From: JADFNO01 sp965369945 | GTDB taxonomy: Bacteria; Planctomycetota; Phycisphaerae; Phycisphaerales; SM1A02 | Assembly: GCA_965369945.1 (NCBI GenBank) | Contig: CBDUST010000084.1 | Span: 1-14,840, forward strand | Direction: 5' to 3' | Length of the DNA stretch: 14,840 bases | Shown: piece after piece, positions 14,301 to 14,840 of the stretch | Layout of the letters: the number at the start of each line of letters is the position of its first letter | How positions within the stretch are numbered: the first letter of the stretch is position 1 | Translations under genes and position numbers: made by a program | The notes under the pieces: generated by a model | Database searches by the model: none | What the model saw: only the letters and a program-made list of their open reading frames with translations | Told to the model about the DNA's origin: nothing

Positions 14301-14555
14301 GCCGCCGGAGCTGGCTCTGACCTGGTAGATGGGGAGGCCGTCCACGGCCTGCGTGCTGTAGACGGCGGCTGCGCTGACGTCGGTCTGCGCCTCGAAGCAG
14401 TAATCGGAATCCGTAGCGGGATTGTCGGTGGGCTTGGGGACGCCGAGCATGTCGCACAGGTCGTTGAAGTGCGACTGTGATCCGGCTCGCTCCGAGATTG
14501 AACGCCGCGCCCAGCGTTTGACGAAGTTCTCCGGTGTAGTACTTGCGGGACTCAT
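11334..14555 (-). CDS. MmeI-like fused nuclease / N6-adenine DNA methyltransferase (type IIL; DrmMI alternative)
   Basis: This 1073-residue protein reads as one intact frame. The N-terminal PD-(D/E)XK nuclease motif is D89-x9-E99-x-K101 (FADVW ... WEYK), the same spacing as MmeI D70/E80/K82. A helical spacer (about 160-400) follows, with SQIGAHYTSRDDIM near 339-352. The gamma-class N6-adenine methyltransferase has motif I DPACGSGNF at 415-423 and catalytic motif IV NPPF at 545-548. A target recognition domain (about 650-930) and a helical C-terminus complete it. MmeI itself is 919 residues. Such enzymes modify one strand and cut from the same polypeptide. It lies 48 bp after an FRG-domain gene. 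Because a drmC fragment lies downstream on the same strand, it could instead be the methylase of a class 1 DISARM locus, but the nuclease motif favours an independent restriction enzyme. Confidence 0.88.
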   Translation of the reverse strand: MSPASTTPENFVKRWARRSISERAGSQSHFNDLCDMLGVPKPTDNPATDSDYCFEAQTDVSAAAVYSTQAVDGLPIYQVRASSGGGFADVWMRDHFCWEYKRPDKCKTLDAALVQLKIYKDSLGNPPLLVVCDNNRFEIHTNFTGYPPTTYRFNITDLTVPSDDWKRRHPAIAPLAILRKVFGDPDWFRPAKTTAAITEERATDIGQLAIALRDAGNDPHAVAHFLMQIVFCFFAEDIGLLPRDLFTDLIQKSLDDAANFPIKARRLFIAMESGGSFGSDTIEWFNGGLFSDVESDPIINIASAWLGKLLLVARADWDTVEPAILGTLFERSLDPDKRSQIGAHYTSRDDIMLIVEPVVMQPLRQQWVKIQNGVREWLGQRAQKTTERAKKNVNDKIEKALLDFVDHLGTIRILDPACGSGNFLYVAIQQLLALEHEVRAFGARTEIGVTFTSRVYPGQLHGIEINDYAAELARVSIWIGYLQWLYANADRTNRRPILVPLDTIECRDAILNWEDAGGSAIPRYKESAVCAGAADWPETEFIIGNPPFLGTKLLRRGLGDNYVDTLFRTFRDRIPGFSDLCCYWLEIAREHITERQARVGLLATQGVRGRENRKVLERIQRSGNIIFAISDREWVLDGANVHISMIGFDDGQETSRELDGEPVSLINPSLTAGLDIGLAVKLQQNQSIGFVADVKAGAFDISWDTAAGFLRAPNPNGRSNLDVLHPWINGRDITSRHRGYWIIDFGYDRSLEDSAVFELPFGFVERNVYPKRSKVKRKRYREYWWLHAEPCERMRQALRPLSRALVTPTLTKHRLFAWIDTVTLPDHQVIAFAVQSDYFLGVLHSAVHECWARAVGTQLREVESGFRYTPTTCFETFPLPWPPGTEPRDNEHYVAISEAAKELNELRENWLNPRQWIEAVELAVDSFEDFSEVPEQARPLLRQSAIMARAAKDPNLKKRTLTNLYNERPAWLKLAHKKLDEAVIRAYAEVDPDGAWDPAWTEAYEPYGAGEIVIVRKKDVKGKRAKADPVNIVAAKEVAIEKREEIDEKILANLLRMNLQRAAVEEQRARKDK

Positions 14556-14603
14556 GGCGGGGCATTATGGCAGGAAAGCGGAGGTCTGTTCCGCTCCCGA
14601 CGG

Positions 14604-14840
14604 CTAACCGTCATCGAGACCAAACTCACGCTTCAGGTCGTTGGCGAGAGCCTGGAGTTCGGGAAAAAGCAACGACTCAGAGATACCGAGCGTTGCAAGC
14701 TCGTCCAGCATCGCAGAACAAGTCTTGTCGGTGCAAAAGTCGATTTGGACGAGTAAGTCTTCACCCGCCTCCGCAAAAACCGACTCAATTCCATCTCGTT
14801 CGGTACCATGAATCGTGAACTGTGATTGTTGTGCCACAAT
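14604..14840 (-). CDS. FRG-domain protein, C-terminal end (continues beyond window)
   Basis: The minus frame is open to the right edge. The visible 78-79 residues include AQQSQFTIHG, a central acidic stretch, and LDELATLGISESLLFPELQA followed by LANDLKREFG, which match the end of FRG domains (typical form: LGI-x2-ATLFPDLDGLA). A GTG at 14837 could serve as a start but the homology suggests that the protein extends upstream. FRG domains are named for an F-R-G motif, not visible here, and often lie beside restriction or anti-phage genes; the biochemical function is not settled. The 48-bp spacing to the methyltransferase suggests co-transcription. Confidence 0.68.
   Translation of the reverse strand: MVAQQSQFTIHGTERDGIESVFAEAGEDLLVQIDFCTDKTCSAMLDELATLGISESLLFPELQALANDLKREFGLDDG

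Noticed and set aside
14577..14595. Terminator between the FRG gene and the methyltransferase
   Set aside because: The AGCGGA/TCCGCT stem is only 6 bp with a 7-nt loop and is followed by TTCCT, not a real T tract; too weak to call.

Overview
The window looks like a mobile-element-rich accessory region of a Planctomycetota genome, probably of the Phycisphaerae type. The main clue is base 1-657, the 3' end of a secreted FG-GAP/beta-propeller-like protein ending in a two-loop dockerin. Two decayed tails ending in LLAN(W/L)GPCP lie at 674-733 (+) and 11148-11186 (-), and a C-terminus of that kind recurs in exported proteins of this group as I remember it. No rRNA, CRISPR array or transposase was seen.

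Layout, left to right. (1) 1-733: host-type exported protein and a dockerin-tail remnant. (2) 896-2482, minus strand: a tightly packed cluster made of a DISARM DrmC-like phospholipase D protein lacking its N-terminus, a 79-residue unknown and a 244-residue unknown with an R-x4-H (HEPN-like) motif. (3) 2481-5907, plus strand: a compact putative integrative element A with two HTH proteins, a Spo11/TopoVI-A-like protein of the 'Topo mini-A' kind, a third HTH protein, a leader with long inverted repeats, and a tyrosine integrase. (4) 5991-6063: an apparently intact tRNA-Arg(CCT) with its own promoter, the probable attachment target. (5) 6064-11077, minus strand: a DUF2513 gene, then putative satellite-like element B. 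Read 5' to 3', element B is DUF5681 protein, hypothetical, a probably frameshifted gene pair, an iteron-like TTTACGAT cluster, excisionase-like HTH, D5/P4-type primase-helicase, and tyrosine integrase. (6) 11334-14840, minus strand: a 1073-residue MmeI-like fused nuclease-methyltransferase preceded by the C-terminal end of an FRG-domain protein, i.e. another piece of defence island.

The two integrases converge on the tRNA gene, so two unrelated elements seem to sit back to back there. The outer minus-strand genes (methyltransferase at right, drmC at left) have the relative order and strand expected of a class 1 DISARM operon whose middle (drmA, drmB) is missing and replaced by the two elements. 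That reading is an inference: the methyltransferase may equally be an independent type IIL restriction enzyme. The most novel-looking item is element A, a roughly 3.5 kb integrative unit whose only non-regulatory, non-integrase gene is a Spo11-like protein with the catalytic tyrosine region, TOPRIM glutamate and DxD in place but no GHKL (B-subunit) partner in view.
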